Notes under the pieces: generated by a model
What the model was told of the DNA's origin: nothing
The model's input: only the letters and a program-made list of their open reading frames with translations
Databases searched by the model: none
Made by a program: the position numbers and the translations under genes
Assembly: GCA_030648295.1 (NCBI GenBank)
Contig: JAUSID010000254.1
Location: forward strand, 1 to 63,799
Length of the DNA stretch: 63,799 nucleotides
Direction: 5' to 3'
Source: Opitutaceae bacterium
GTDB lineage: Bacteria; Verrucomicrobiota; Verrucomicrobiia; Opitutales; Opitutaceae
Shown here: piece by piece, positions 53,977 to 63,199 of the stretch
Numbering within the stretch: position 1 is the first letter of the stretch
How the letters are laid out: each line of letters begins with the position of its first letter

Positions 53977-55618
53977 ATGCCGTTGAACGCGGGTGAAGAT
54001 CGTTCACGGGAGCCGCAGCGTGCGCGCCGCGTCCGGCAGCACGACCTTGCGCTGATGTCCGCGGCGGTCGCGCTGCTCCTGGCCGGATTCGCGCGCGCGG
54101 CGGACATGACGTGGGTCTACGCCGTGCAGTTGGGCGCCAGCGTCGAGACGTCGCCGCCGCGCATCGAACTGACGTGGGTGCGCGATCATCTGCCGGCGGA
54201 AACCTACACCGTGCGGCGAAAGGGCACCACGGATGCCGCGTGGGGTGAACCGGTAATCCTGTCCGGGGACGCAAGCTCGTTTGTCGATGAGAGCGTCGAA
54301 GCCGGCGGCCGCTACGAGTATCACGTGAGCAAGCGCGCGGAGGGAACCAACATCACGGCGCACGGATACATCGCGGTGGGCATGCAGGCGCCGCTGGTCG
54401 ACGACCGTGGCCGGATGATCGTCGTCGTCGACCGTTCGGTCGCCGGAAACCTCGCGGCCGAAATCGGCCAGTTGGAACAGGATCTTGTGGGCGACGGCTG
54501 GACCGTCGTGCGACAGGACGTGGCGCGCGCTGATCGGCAACACCGTCGGTGACGGCGGCGGGCAGGCGTATGCGGCGAGTGCATACCGGAATTTCTCCGC
54601 GCTCGTCGGCGCGGCGCACGTTGAACATGCCAGCGTCGATTTGGCTGCCCCGTTGGAGGAGCGGTGGCTGCAGCGACTCGTGACGGACATCTATCTGTGG
54701 GCGTTTGGCAGCGGCGGCGGCAGCGATCGGAGCGTCGGCACTCTCGGAGCGCACGGCCCCTGGAATGATCTCTGGTCGAGCGACTTTCTCGATCTGCGGC
54801 CGAAAACGGCATTCTACCTGATGTTCGGCAGCTGGTTTGCGGACTGGTCGCAATCGGACAATATCCTGCGCTCGGCGCTCGCGTCGCGCGAGCTCGGGCT
54901 CGCCGCGGCGTGGTGCGGACGACCTCACCTTTTCTTCCACCACATGGGTGTCGGCGAAACGATTGGCCACGGGATCCGGCTCAGCCAGAACAACCCGGGC
55001 ACCCTCTATCAAAACCAAGTGCAACGGCAGCTTCGCGGCATCCACGTCGCGCTGTTGGGCGATCCCACCCTGCGGCTGCACGTGATCGCCCCGCCGACCG
55101 AGGCACGCTCGGAAACGACCGGAGCCGACGTCGTGCTCACGTGGAAACCGTCGCCGGACAAGATCACCGGTTACCATGTGTATCGAGCACCTGGTGACGG
55201 ACGGTTCACGCGCATAACCGGGTCGCCCGTCGGCGAAACGCGTTTCGTCGATCCGAACCGGGCACGCGAAGTCGGCGGGTACATGGTGCGCGCGGTCGCG
55301 CTCAACACCGGTCCGAGCGGCAGCTACGTCAACGCCAGCCAGGGGGCGTTCGCCAGTCACCGCGGCACCGCGACGGCACAGCAACCGCCCGTCGTCATCG
55401 CGGGCGAAACGGTATGGGTGGACGAGGCATTGCCGAACGGCGCCGTCGGCGGCGCAGGCCGTCGCCACATGGGTGAACTGCCGCCGACGGGCCGCTGGGT
55501 TCGACTGGAGGTGCCGGCGAGTGCCGTCGAGCTCGAGGGCAAAACTGTCAGCGGGATGGGTTTCAATCTCTTCGATGGCCGGGCCACGTGGGATCGCGCC
55601 GGCAAACGGACACCGTAG
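53977..55618 (+). pseudogene. Exported fibronectin-III / C25-peptidase-like surface protein with internal deletion and frameshift
   Basis: Two frames make one broken gene. The 5' frame (53977-54552, AGGAGGA ribosome site 12 bp before ATG) has a signal peptide (LMSAAVALLLAGFARA), an Fn3-like section (RIELTWVRDHLPAETYTVRR) and MIVVVDRSVAGNLAAEIGQL. It goes out of frame near 54525 after TVVRQDVAR. The second frame continues from there (ALIGNTVGDGGGQAYAASAY, FYLMFGSWFADWSQSDNILR, LLGDPTLRLHVI, another Fn3 section with DKITGYHVYRAPG) to 55618. In comparable verrucomicrobial proteins roughly 150-200 residues separate these blocks, so a deletion seems to have removed the middle and shifted the frame. 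Family naming is from memory of similar proteins. Confidence 0.65.
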
Positions 55619-55992
55619 TCGGTTCGCGCCGCGTTGGCCGCAGTGGCTGCGGCTTCCAGCCGCAGATGGTGTTCGATCGTCGGTCCGATCCATCTGCGGC
55701 AGGATGCCGCAGCCACTTGAGGAGTCGCCGATCTGGTTGACTTGGAACCGTCGCGCGTGATGTGGAGCGCGGGATTCGAGTCCGCGACGATTGACGGCGT
55801 ACGTACGTCGAGAAATTCTCGAACGGCACCGACCCGCGGAAGTTTCGTCGATTACCGGAAGCGCTAAACGGAATCGCGTGGTCGAACGTAGCAGCCGACG
55901 TGAGGAGGCTGGACGAATTGCATGTTCGAAACCAATTCCAGCCTCGTTACCCCGGCTGCTACGGCTTCGCTGCTACGGGCTCGGCTGCTACG
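55619..55992. other. Intergenic region filled with palindromic repeats
   Basis: No gene found. It holds the long inverted repeat at 55642-55717 and, at about 55888-55975, an imperfect hairpin whose arms read CGTAGCAGCCGACGTGAGGA and, opposite, CCCCGGCTGCTACG. A short iteration of GGCTGCTACG units follows, up to the end of the TonB receptor gene. Confidence 0.65.
55642..55717. repeat. Long inverted repeat (28-bp arms), family A
   Basis: Left arm 55642-55669 (AGTGGCTGCGGCTTCC...) and right arm 55690-55717 (...GCCGCAGCCACT) pair with only two mismatches around a 20-nt loop. The same unit recurs at 60842-60917. Confidence 0.8.
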
Positions 55993-58900
55993 TCAGAACG
56001 AAAACGTATTCGTCAGGATGAAACTCCGCGGTTCCGGGACGGCGTAGATCGTGGTGAACCCGTAGGTGATATTCGCGCGCTGCTCGAGCGGATCCTGATC
56101 ATCGAGGACGTTGCGGATGTTGAGCTGGATCCGCCAGTTCACGCGCTTCCCGAAGCGGCGACTGTAACCGAGGAAGAGCTCCGCTTCGGAAAGCACGTCT
56201 CCCTCGATCGGTGCCTCGCGGGACGGCACCAGCACCTGCGCCGGCGCTCCCGGCAGCGGAAATTCATTGGCCACAAGCGACGCGCGATAACCCAGCACCT
56301 GCGGGGAACGAAACCGGTACCCCGCGCCCACGAATCCGCCGCGCGCCGCTCCCTCGGTGAAGGTGTAGCGGCTCACCAGGTTCACGCGCCAGTCGCGGCC
56401 GTTTTCGACTTTCTGCCCATCCGCCTGCTTCATCTGGTTCAGGGTTTGGATGATGGCGAGGTAGCGGGTGCCGATCGTCGTGTTCGTGCCGCCGGGGCCG
56501 GTGAGACTCGCATTGGCCGCCCAGACCGGTGATCGCTCCTGGATGAAGTTCACCCACGGCCGCCCGATGTTCGAGGCGGTGGCCTTGGCCCGCGCACCGC
56601 TCAGGGAGACGCGCCAGTTGCGAATGGGATTGGCCACGATCTCGGCCTCGTAGCCTTCCGACACCAGATCGCCCGTGAGTCCGCTGAGCGTGTAGGTGCC
56701 CTGCTCGGCGTCGTAGAATCGCGGGCGCGGCACGTTCACCGTCCCGTCCTCCGTCCGATCGATGAGCGTGTTCTCGATGTTCTGGACCACCGGAACGATG
56801 GCGTTGCGATAGCCTTCGATGCCTGCCGGCCCCGAGGTGTTCTCGTATTTGTTCAGCCGCAGCGAAACGCGATTGTCCAGGACGCGAAGCATGATGCCGT
56901 AGTCCTTGCCCTGACCGGTCGCACCCGGAACCTGCGAGCCGTCGTCAGGATTGATCAACCCGGTCGGTGGATTCCAGGTGCTCGACTGGTTGTAGAATGC
57001 CGACAGCCAGGGGAAGATGTGCAGGACCGCGCCCTGCGTATCCGTTGCGCCCGACGTATACTCGGACCAATTCGTTGGCGGATCGAAATCGAAGATCGAT
57101 TCGAACGCCGAGGTCGCCGAAGCGGTCTTGCGCTGCATCGGGCGCGTTGCCTGGCGAATCTTGTCCCGACGCCAGCCGAAGCTCGTCACGAGGCGGTTCT
57201 TCAGGAGGAAATTCTGCAGCACCAGGACGCGCCCTTCGGCGAGGGTGTTCACCATGTTGGCGGCGCCCGTGGCGCCGATTGGATTCTTGTAGCCCGCGAC
57301 GTAGGTGCTGCCATCCGGAAGCGGATACGTGGTGGTCCGCACCGGATCGAACGGCAGCGAGATGTAATAGCTGTGTCCGGTGCTCGCATCCATCGGGTCG
57401 GACAAGTAGGTGCGCAAGGTGAACGTGTTGTAGGTGGGGCCGCCCCAGCTCTCACGCGCGGTATCGAACGAAATGCCGGGCGGAATCACGCGTTGCACCG
57501 ATTCCTGCTGTCCGTCCATGGATTCGGAACGCTGATACATGACGGCCGCACGATGGCGGCCCAGCCAGCGCGTCCACCCCGACCGGCGCGAAAGATCGAG
57601 CTCGTACGAGAGCATCCCCCGCATTTCCTCCTTGTCGGAACGGAACCCGAAGACCCGCGGCTCCCCCTCGACGTAGTAGCGGCCGAAGTTCGGATTCGGC
57701 GTCACCCGGTCGGGCAGGTACCGGTTCGCATCGGCGCGCACCGCGGAGCCGATGCCGCGCAGAAAATCGGCGATCGGATCCCGCACCCGCTCGTTGTTGT
57801 AGTCGGCCTGGAAGTAGACGTCGCCCGGAAGCCGCTGCTCGAAGGAGACCCCCCAGGTCTTGCCGAACATCAGGTTGCGCGTGCCGTTGCCGTTCACGCT
57901 TACGTCGAACGGGGAAATCGTTTCGTCGTACGGCAGGCTGTAGATGTAGGAATCGGTGCCGACCTGGTTCGGCTGGCTCCCCGGGCCAATCGTGTGCACG
58001 GAGTACCGCGTGGCGGGCAGGGCGATGTTGGCGGCCGCGGCGGAACCCCAGATCATGTAGGGGTCGGCTACATACGCACCGCGGATGAGCACGGTGCGGG
58101 TGGTCGAGGTGTTGCGCGCGAACATGCCGCTGTTGGCCGGGCCGATGACCGTCGGATTGTTGAGACCGTTGTCGAAAGCCGGCCGGCCGGCATTGATCCA
58201 CGGCGTGACTTGATCGCCGAGGCGCACGTTGCGCGGCGTCGTCATGTCCGACACCGAGTCTTCATAGTACACGCGCACCGAGGTCGACTTGTGCGGTTTC
58301 AACGTGAACGTGCCGAAGTAGCGCTCCTCGTCCCGGCCGCCCGGCTCGCGCCAATGGTTCTGGTGCGACTTGGCCGCCGCGAAACGGAACCCGAGCACGT
58401 TCTTGATCAACGGCTGGTTGACGTCGGTCGCGCCGCGAAGCGAGCCGTAGTTGTCGGTACGAAAGCTCACCTCGTATTTCGGGCGCTGGAGATTGGAACG
58501 GATCAGCGAGGTGTCGACGATTCCGCCGGGATTGCCATTGCCGAACAGAATCGCATTCGGTCCGCTCGAAATGCTCATCCGCTCGGTGTTGTAGCTGTCC
58601 TGCAGGACCACCGTCTGGAAAAAATCGTGCGTGACGCCGGGTGATGTCAGTCCCCGGATCCGATTTGCCGAGCGGGTGTTGAGGACCCCGGTGTTGAAGT
58701 CGCCGCCGCCATTGGTGGCGGACATATACTCGTTCGTGTTCTCCACGTTGAGGGAGTAGCGATACGCGTCCTCCATCGTGACCGAGGCGATGTCCTCCAG
58801 GAATTCCTTCGTCATGATCGACACCTGCGAAGGCACGTCCTTCAAGTCCGACTTGAACCGCGTGCCGGCGAGCGTCTCGCGGGCGGCGTAGCCTTCGTCT

Positions 58901-59070
58901 CGCCCTACGGAAACCTCGAAGGGATTCAGGACGACCGCCTCTTCGCTCTTTTCCGCGTCGGTCCCGTCCGATTTCACCGGCGCGGCAGGAACGGACTGGG
59001 CGTGACTGCGGCCCAAAATCAGGACGGAGATCAAACACCCGGTGAAGCAGACACGGAGGATTGTTTTCAT
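55993..59070 (-). CDS. TonB-dependent receptor plug-domain protein (Opitutaceae type)
   Basis: About 1025 residues from ATG 59070 (MKTILRVCFTGCLISVLILG); a GTG at 59079 adds three residues. After the signal peptide, the lineage-typical entry NPFEVSVGRDEGYAARETLA leads into the plug (FKSDLKDVPSQVSIMTKEFL, then GPNAILFGNGNPGGIVDTSL). A large barrel ends in SFILTNTFSF with a terminal Phe. No carboxypeptidase-regulatory domain, unlike the two receptors at 13.5-20.4 kb. It likely imports a carbohydrate-derived ligand; the ligand cannot be told from sequence. The oxidoreductase gene lies just upstream of it on the same strand. Confidence 0.92.
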   Translation of the reverse strand: MKTILRVCFTGCLISVLILGRSHAQSVPAAPVKSDGTDAEKSEEAVVLNPFEVSVGRDEGYAARETLAGTRFKSDLKDVPSQVSIMTKEFLEDIASVTMEDAYRYSLNVENTNEYMSATNGGGDFNTGVLNTRSANRIRGLTSPGVTHDFFQTVVLQDSYNTERMSISSGPNAILFGNGNPGGIVDTSLIRSNLQRPKYEVSFRTDNYGSLRGATDVNQPLIKNVLGFRFAAAKSHQNHWREPGGRDEERYFGTFTLKPHKSTSVRVYYEDSVSDMTTPRNVRLGDQVTPWINAGRPAFDNGLNNPTVIGPANSGMFARNTSTTRTVLIRGAYVADPYMIWGSAAAANIALPATRYSVHTIGPGSQPNQVGTDSYIYSLPYDETISPFDVSVNGNGTRNLMFGKTWGVSFEQRLPGDVYFQADYNNERVRDPIADFLRGIGSAVRADANRYLPDRVTPNPNFGRYYVEGEPRVFGFRSDKEEMRGMLSYELDLSRRSGWTRWLGRHRAAVMYQRSESMDGQQESVQRVIPPGISFDTARESWGGPTYNTFTLRTYLSDPMDASTGHSYYISLPFDPVRTTTYPLPDGSTYVAGYKNPIGATGAANMVNTLAEGRVLVLQNFLLKNRLVTSFGWRRDKIRQATRPMQRKTASATSAFESIFDFDPPTNWSEYTSGATDTQGAVLHIFPWLSAFYNQSSTWNPPTGLINPDDGSQVPGATGQGKDYGIMLRVLDNRVSLRLNKYENTSGPAGIEGYRNAIVPVVQNIENTLIDRTEDGTVNVPRPRFYDAEQGTYTLSGLTGDLVSEGYEAEIVANPIRNWRVSLSGARAKATASNIGRPWVNFIQERSPVWAANASLTGPGGTNTTIGTRYLAIIQTLNQMKQADGQKVENGRDWRVNLVSRYTFTEGAARGGFVGAGYRFRSPQVLGYRASLVANEFPLPGAPAQVLVPSREAPIEGDVLSEAELFLGYSRRFGKRVNWRIQLNIRNVLDDQDPLEQRANITYGFTTIYAVPEPRSFILTNTFSF

Positions 59071-59195
59071 GATATTCACGTTGCGAAAGTTCGTGCGGTC
59101 ATCGTTGGGAGCGCGACCGCCCCCGGTCGCCTTTGCCAGATTTCACGATTTCCGAAATCACCCGGTCTGAGGCTGCGCCTCGCTAGTCTGTCCCT

Positions 59196-60599
59196 TCACA
59201 CCTTCCAGCCCTTGCGCGCCTGAATTTCGACCAGGCGATTCACTGACGGATCGTTGGTGACGCGGCCCGCCTTCCCATCCCATTCGAGACGCTTCCCAGT
59301 GCGGGTCGCCAAGACGCCGAGCAGTACCATTTCGCTCAGCGGAACGGAGTACTCGAAGTTGGACCCGGGCGTCGGGCCACCCGCGATCGCGGCGAGCCAC
59401 TCCTTCATCGGGCCGCCGATCACGCGCGGCAGAGTCGGTTCGGGCCGATTCTGTTTGAATTCCTCCATCACGGCGTTGGGCAGCAACCGCGGGCTGTCGG
59501 GCCGGCCGCCCGGCGCGATCAGTGTGTTCTTGCTCCCGAGCATCATCATGCCGCGATCCGGAAAGGGATTTTTCGGATTTTTCTCCCAGGTCGACGGCGT
59601 CGCGGGTTTCTTTTCCTTTCCTTCGAGCCATTTCAACGTCACCGGCGGCAGTTTTCCGCGCGCAGGGAACCGATACGTGATCTCGGCCCATTCCGGGACG
59701 TTCTCCTTGTCGACCACGCTTACTTTCCCTTCGACCGAGGTTGGCGCGCCGAGTTCGAGCGCCCAGAACGGCGCGTCCAGCGTGTGACACGCCCAGTCGC
59801 CGAGCATGCCGTTGCCAAAGCTCCACCAGCCACGCCACCGCTCGGGCTGATAAAGCGAGCTGTATGGCCGCATTTCCGCCGGCCCGAGCCACAGGTCCCA
59901 CGCGAGCGTTGACGGCACATCTTCCTTCGGCGGCGGAACACTCGTCGGTCGTTTGAAATACCGTTCGTTGAAGGTCGGCGACCACGCGACTACCTCTCGC
60001 ACGTCGCCGAGCACACCGGCGTTGAACCATTCCTTCATCAGCCGGATTCCCTCCGTGGCGCGCCCCTGGTTTCCCATCTGGGTGATGACGCGGTGCTTTT
60101 TCGCCGCCGCGCGCAGCGCCCTCGCCTCGCCCACCGAATGCGTCAGCGGCTTCTCCACGTAGACGTGCTTGCCGCGCTGAATCGCCATCATCGCCGCCGG
60201 ATAATGGTGATGATCCGGCGTCGAAACCGTGACCGCGTCGATCTTGTCGCCCATCTTGGCGAACATCTCGCGGTAATCCTTGAACAGCGGGACGCCGCTT
60301 AAATCGCGCGGCGCGTCTTCGCCCGCTTTTTTCAACTCCGCCGCCCGCTTGTAGGTCGCGTTGACCATCAACTGGTCCACATCGCACAAGGCGACGATGT
60401 TCACGTTGGGACTCTTCAAGACCTCGGAAACGGCGAACCAGCCGCGGTTGCCGATCCCGATGCACGCGACGTTCAACTTGCTGTTGGCCGACGGTCCCGT
60501 CTGGCCGATGCTGAATCGCGGGAGCGCAAATACGGCGGCGGCGGCAGCCGAGGTCTTGAGGAAAGTACGGCGGGTCGGAAATGAGACGGGGTGTTTCAT
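59196..60599 (-). CDS. Gfo/Idh/MocA-family oxidoreductase with Tat-like signal
   Basis: 467 residues. N-terminal twin-arginine-type signal (PTRRTFLKTSAAAAAVFALP). Rossmann fold (KLNVACIGIGNRGWF), VALCDVDQ, TPDHHHYPAAMMAIQRGKHV and the EKPLTH motif of the family, followed by the C-terminal substrate domain with WDLWLGPAEMRPYSS and ADWACHTLDAPFWALELGAP. Such NAD(P)-dependent enzymes act on sugars or inositols; this exported subgroup is abundant in Verrucomicrobia and Planctomycetes. It lies upstream of the TonB receptor (about 125 bp apart), which suggests shared use in glycan catabolism. Substrate unknown. Confidence 0.93.
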   Translation of the reverse strand: MKHPVSFPTRRTFLKTSAAAAAVFALPRFSIGQTGPSANSKLNVACIGIGNRGWFAVSEVLKSPNVNIVALCDVDQLMVNATYKRAAELKKAGEDAPRDLSGVPLFKDYREMFAKMGDKIDAVTVSTPDHHHYPAAMMAIQRGKHVYVEKPLTHSVGEARALRAAAKKHRVITQMGNQGRATEGIRLMKEWFNAGVLGDVREVVAWSPTFNERYFKRPTSVPPPKEDVPSTLAWDLWLGPAEMRPYSSLYQPERWRGWWSFGNGMLGDWACHTLDAPFWALELGAPTSVEGKVSVVDKENVPEWAEITYRFPARGKLPPVTLKWLEGKEKKPATPSTWEKNPKNPFPDRGMMMLGSKNTLIAPGGRPDSPRLLPNAVMEEFKQNRPEPTLPRVIGGPMKEWLAAIAGGPTPGSNFEYSVPLSEMVLLGVLATRTGKRLEWDGKAGRVTNDPSVNRLVEIQARKGWKV

Positions 60600-60683
60600 C
60601 TGAAGTGTTCGAGACGGTTAGGCGGTGATTCGGTGACAGTCGAGTCCGTAGGAGCCGAATTTCCCAGACGAAAGACGGGACGG

Positions 60684-60740
60684 GACGCCCATGCCACGGC
60701 CGACCCGATCGGTACGCGTTTCCGAAGTGGCATGGGCGTC
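60684..60740. repeat. Inverted repeat, 14-bp perfect arms, 29-nt loop
   Basis: Arms GACGCCCATGCCAC and GTGGCATGGGCGTC. The loop carries CGATCGG-type sequence. Confidence 0.75.
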
Positions 60741-60841
60741 TCGCCATGTTCGGACATTTCGAAATCCAGAACACAACCGGAACGGCCTTCCCACAGGAGC
60801 CGGAATCCGAGTGTGCCACTTGCGTCTTGCCCGCGCGTTTT

Positions 60842-60917
60842 GGTGGCTGCGGCATCCTTGCCACCGGTTGGTTCGAATGTGCCTTGGGAAAATCTGCGGC
60901 TGGAAGCCGCAGCCACT
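60842..60917. repeat. Inverted repeat, family A (second copy)
   Basis: GGTGGCTGCGGCATCC at 60842-60857 faces ATCTGCGGCTGG and AAGCCGCAGCCACT at 60892-60917. The right half is nearly identical to the arms of 55642-55717. Confidence 0.75.
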
Positions 60918-60966
60918 GGCGGAACGAATCGTCGTGACGCGTCCCGTTGTGCGAAACGGTCCGGAT

Positions 60967-61008
60967 TCGACCAGTTTTTTGTCACACGTGTGACAGAAAA
61001 CTGGTCGA
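60967..61008. repeat. 42-bp near-perfect palindrome with TGTCACACGTGTGACA core
   Basis: Outer arms TCGACCAGTTTT / AAAACTGGTCGA with the 16-bp perfect palindromic core TGTCACACGTGTGACA and one mismatch per arm. Confidence 0.85.
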
Positions 61009-61051
61009 TCGCCGGCGCCCTGAGTAATCTGGCCGAGGGAATCTTGAAAAA

Positions 61052-61099
61052 CGTGCTGCCAGTTTCTTGTCACACGTGTGACAAAGAACTGGCAGCACG
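61052..61099. repeat. 48-bp near-perfect palindrome with the same core
   Basis: Arms CGTGCTGCCAGTTT / AACTGGCAGCACG around the identical 16-bp core; two mismatches per arm. The centre is 88 bp from that of the previous element. Confidence 0.85.
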
Positions 61100-61206
61100 C
61101 CATGGGTGTCTCGCTGCGTCTCGCCCGTGATGTGCACAGGTTGCGCGCATGCCTGCCCTGAGCGAAGTCGAATGGGCCGCGAAACCTGGGCGCGCGGGAT
61201 CCGCAT

Positions 61207-62733
61207 TCACGGTTGCTCGTTCGACCCGCCGCCAGCCCCCGTCGCGACGCGCATGATGTCGGCTTCACTCCACTGGGCGCGCGGCCGGATGGTCACCAGC
61301 TCGCCGCGACACATCACGCCAATCGTGTCACAGAGCCCAAGCAGCTCCGGCAGATAACTGCTGATCACGATCACCGCCTTTCCGGCGGCAGCAAGTTCGC
61401 CAACCAGCTCGTAAATTTGGGCCTTGCTGCCGACATCGATGCCGCGCGTCGGCTCGTCGAGGAGAAAAATCCGCGCCGGATGTTCGAGCAGTCGCGCAAT
61501 TGCCACCTTCTGCTGGTTGCCGCCCGACAGCTGCGAGATTGGCTGCGCCGCATCGCGACACTTCACGCGCAAATCATCGACCCAGCGCTGCGCGGCCGCC
61601 CGCTGGCGCCGGCCGTTGATCCAGCCCAACCGGCCAAAGGTCGCGTGCTTGGTCAGAGTGATGTTGTCCGCGATCGACTGCGTCAGCATCAGCCCCTCCT
61701 CCTTTCGATTCTCGCTCAGGAAACCGACGCCCTGCGCCCAGCGCGATCGTGGCGTCGCCTTGCCCGCGGGAGCACCGACAATCACAACTTCTCCCGCCTC
61801 GCGCCGATCGAGTCCGAAAATGGTGCGCAACAAATCGGTTCGCCCGGCGCCAATCAGTCCGGCGAGTCCAAAAATTTCGCCCGCTCGCAGCTGGAATCCC
61901 GCCCGCTTCAGGCGCGGCGCACTCGCGAGCGCCCTCACCTCGAGCACGACATCGCCCGGCGTGTGGGCTCGCCGCGCGTAGAGGTCCTTCACCTCGCGCC
62001 CCGTCATCAGGGTTACGATACGGTCGAGGCTCGCGTCCTTCATCGCGCCGGTGCCAACGGTTTCGCCGTCCTTCAAGACCGTGTAGCGATCGGCGATCCG
62101 CCGGCACTCTTCCAGAAAATGGCTGATATAGATGATGCTCACGCCCTGGGTTCGGAGCCGGAGGATGGCGGCGAACAGCAGCTCGGTGTCGGCTTGCGTG
62201 AGGCTGCTCGTCGGCTCGTCCATGATGAGGACCTTTGGCTTCGTCAGGAGCGCGCGGGCGATTTCGATGATTTGCTGGGTCGCGATGCTGAACGCGCCCG
62301 CGGGACGGTCGAGGTCGAGGGACTCGTGGCCGAGTTGCGCGAGCGCGGCGCACGCCCGTTCGCGCGATTGCCGGCGTTTGATCCAGCCCGCCTTGGCCGA
62401 CTCCGCGCCCAGCAGGATGTTCTCCTGCGCCGTCAGGTGCAGCGCGAGGTTGAGCTCCTGGTAAATCATCGCGACGCCCTTGAGCCGGGCATCGTGCGGA
62501 TGCGCGGGCGCATAGGGGTGGCCGCCGAGTTCCATCGTGCCCTCGTCCGCCGCGTGCGCGCCGCTCAGGACTTTCATGAGCGTGCTTTTCCCCGCACCGT
62601 TCTCGCCGATCAGCGCGTGCACTTCACCGGCCGCGACCTCGAGCGACACGCCACGCAACGCGCGCGTCGCGCCGAACGCCTTCTTGATCGCCACAAGCCG
62701 GAGCGCGGGCGTGGCGGGGGTTGCGGCGGTCAT
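61207..62733 (-). CDS. Sugar ABC transporter ATP-binding protein (RbsA/MglA type)
   Basis: 508 residues from ATG 62733 (MTAATPATPALRLVAIKKAF); an ATG at 62766 adds 11 residues. Two ABC cassettes. The first has Walker A GENGAGKSTLMKVL, signature FSIATQQIIEIARAL and Walker B VLIMDEPTSSL. The second has a divergent Walker A (GLIGAGRTDLLRTI), LSGGNQQKVAIARLL and FLLDEPTRGIDVG, the typical RbsA asymmetry. It would energise uptake of a monosaccharide. A sugar-binding protein ends at 63735 upstream on the same strand, but no permease gene follows, which is unusual for this operon type. Confidence 0.94.
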   Translation of the reverse strand: MTAATPATPALRLVAIKKAFGATRALRGVSLEVAAGEVHALIGENGAGKSTLMKVLSGAHAADEGTMELGGHPYAPAHPHDARLKGVAMIYQELNLALHLTAQENILLGAESAKAGWIKRRQSRERACAALAQLGHESLDLDRPAGAFSIATQQIIEIARALLTKPKVLIMDEPTSSLTQADTELLFAAILRLRTQGVSIIYISHFLEECRRIADRYTVLKDGETVGTGAMKDASLDRIVTLMTGREVKDLYARRAHTPGDVVLEVRALASAPRLKRAGFQLRAGEIFGLAGLIGAGRTDLLRTIFGLDRREAGEVVIVGAPAGKATPRSRWAQGVGFLSENRKEEGLMLTQSIADNITLTKHATFGRLGWINGRRQRAAAQRWVDDLRVKCRDAAQPISQLSGGNQQKVAIARLLEHPARIFLLDEPTRGIDVGSKAQIYELVGELAAAGKAVIVISSYLPELLGLCDTIGVMCRGELVTIRPRAQWSEADIMRVATGAGGGSNEQP

Positions 62734-62776
62734 GGCGGATTTAAATGCAGGAAGTCGTCTATCCATCCGAACACGT

Positions 62777-62862
62777 TTGTCATTCTGAGCGGAGCGAAGA
62801 ATCCATCCGGATACGCGAATCCGAGAGTGCTACTGGATCCTTCGCTGCGCTCAGGATGACAA
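62777..62862. repeat. Inverted repeat (29-bp arms), family B
   Basis: TTGTCATTCTGAGCGGAGCG... faces ...CGCTGCGCTCAGGATGACAA; three mismatches over 29 bp. The same family occurs repeatedly at 63240-63640. Confidence 0.8.
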
Positions 62863-62872
62863 CACACAAGAC

Positions 62873-63199
62873 TCACTGATGGGAGATTTTGGTTTCGACG
62901 TCGGTGCCGTACCAGTCCGCGGCCAAGTCCTTCCACAGCGGGTTTTCCCTGTGAACTAGCGCGATCTTCTTCGAGCGCAACCAGCCCTTGAGTTGCTTCT
63001 CGCGCGCGATCGCGTCGGATACGTCGCTGAACTGCTCGAAATAAACGAGCCGATCGACCCCATATCGCGCCGTAAACCCGCCAACCGCCTTGTTCTTATG
63101 CTGCCAAACGCGAGTTTCCAGTGAATTGGTCACGCCGATGTAGAGGGTACCATGCGGCTTGCTGGCGAGAATGTAGACCCAGTAGCAGCGCGGAGACAT
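62873..63199 (-). CDS. GIY-YIG nuclease-family protein
   Basis: 108 residues (MSPRCYWVYILASKPHGTLY). The GIY-YIG core is VYILA...LYIGVT, followed by the conserved Arg in SLETRVWQHK and a Glu in IAREKQLKGW. Small stand-alone members are common, and their role is unproven. It sits between the sugar-binding protein and the ABC ATPase with family B hairpins on both sides, so it looks like an inserted unit rather than part of the transporter. Confidence 0.9.
   Translation of the reverse strand: MSPRCYWVYILASKPHGTLYIGVTNSLETRVWQHKNKAVGGFTARYGVDRLVYFEQFSDVSDAIAREKQLKGWLRSKKIALVHRENPLWKDLAADWYGTDVETKISHQ

Larger units (their letters stand above)
60600..61206. other. Intergenic cluster of three palindromic repeat families
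   Basis: No gene is supported. In order it holds an inverted pair GACGCCCATGCCAC (60684-60697) / GTGGCATGGGCGTC (60727-60740), a family A element (60842-60917), and two long palindromes with an identical core (60967-61008 and 61052-61099). Short open frames here merely translate the repeats. Confidence 0.75.

Noticed and set aside
59113-59130. GCGACCG-CCCC-CGGTCGC hairpin after the oxidoreductase gene
   Set aside because: Perfect 7-bp stem, but no T run on the relevant strand and only one copy; not strong enough to call a terminator.
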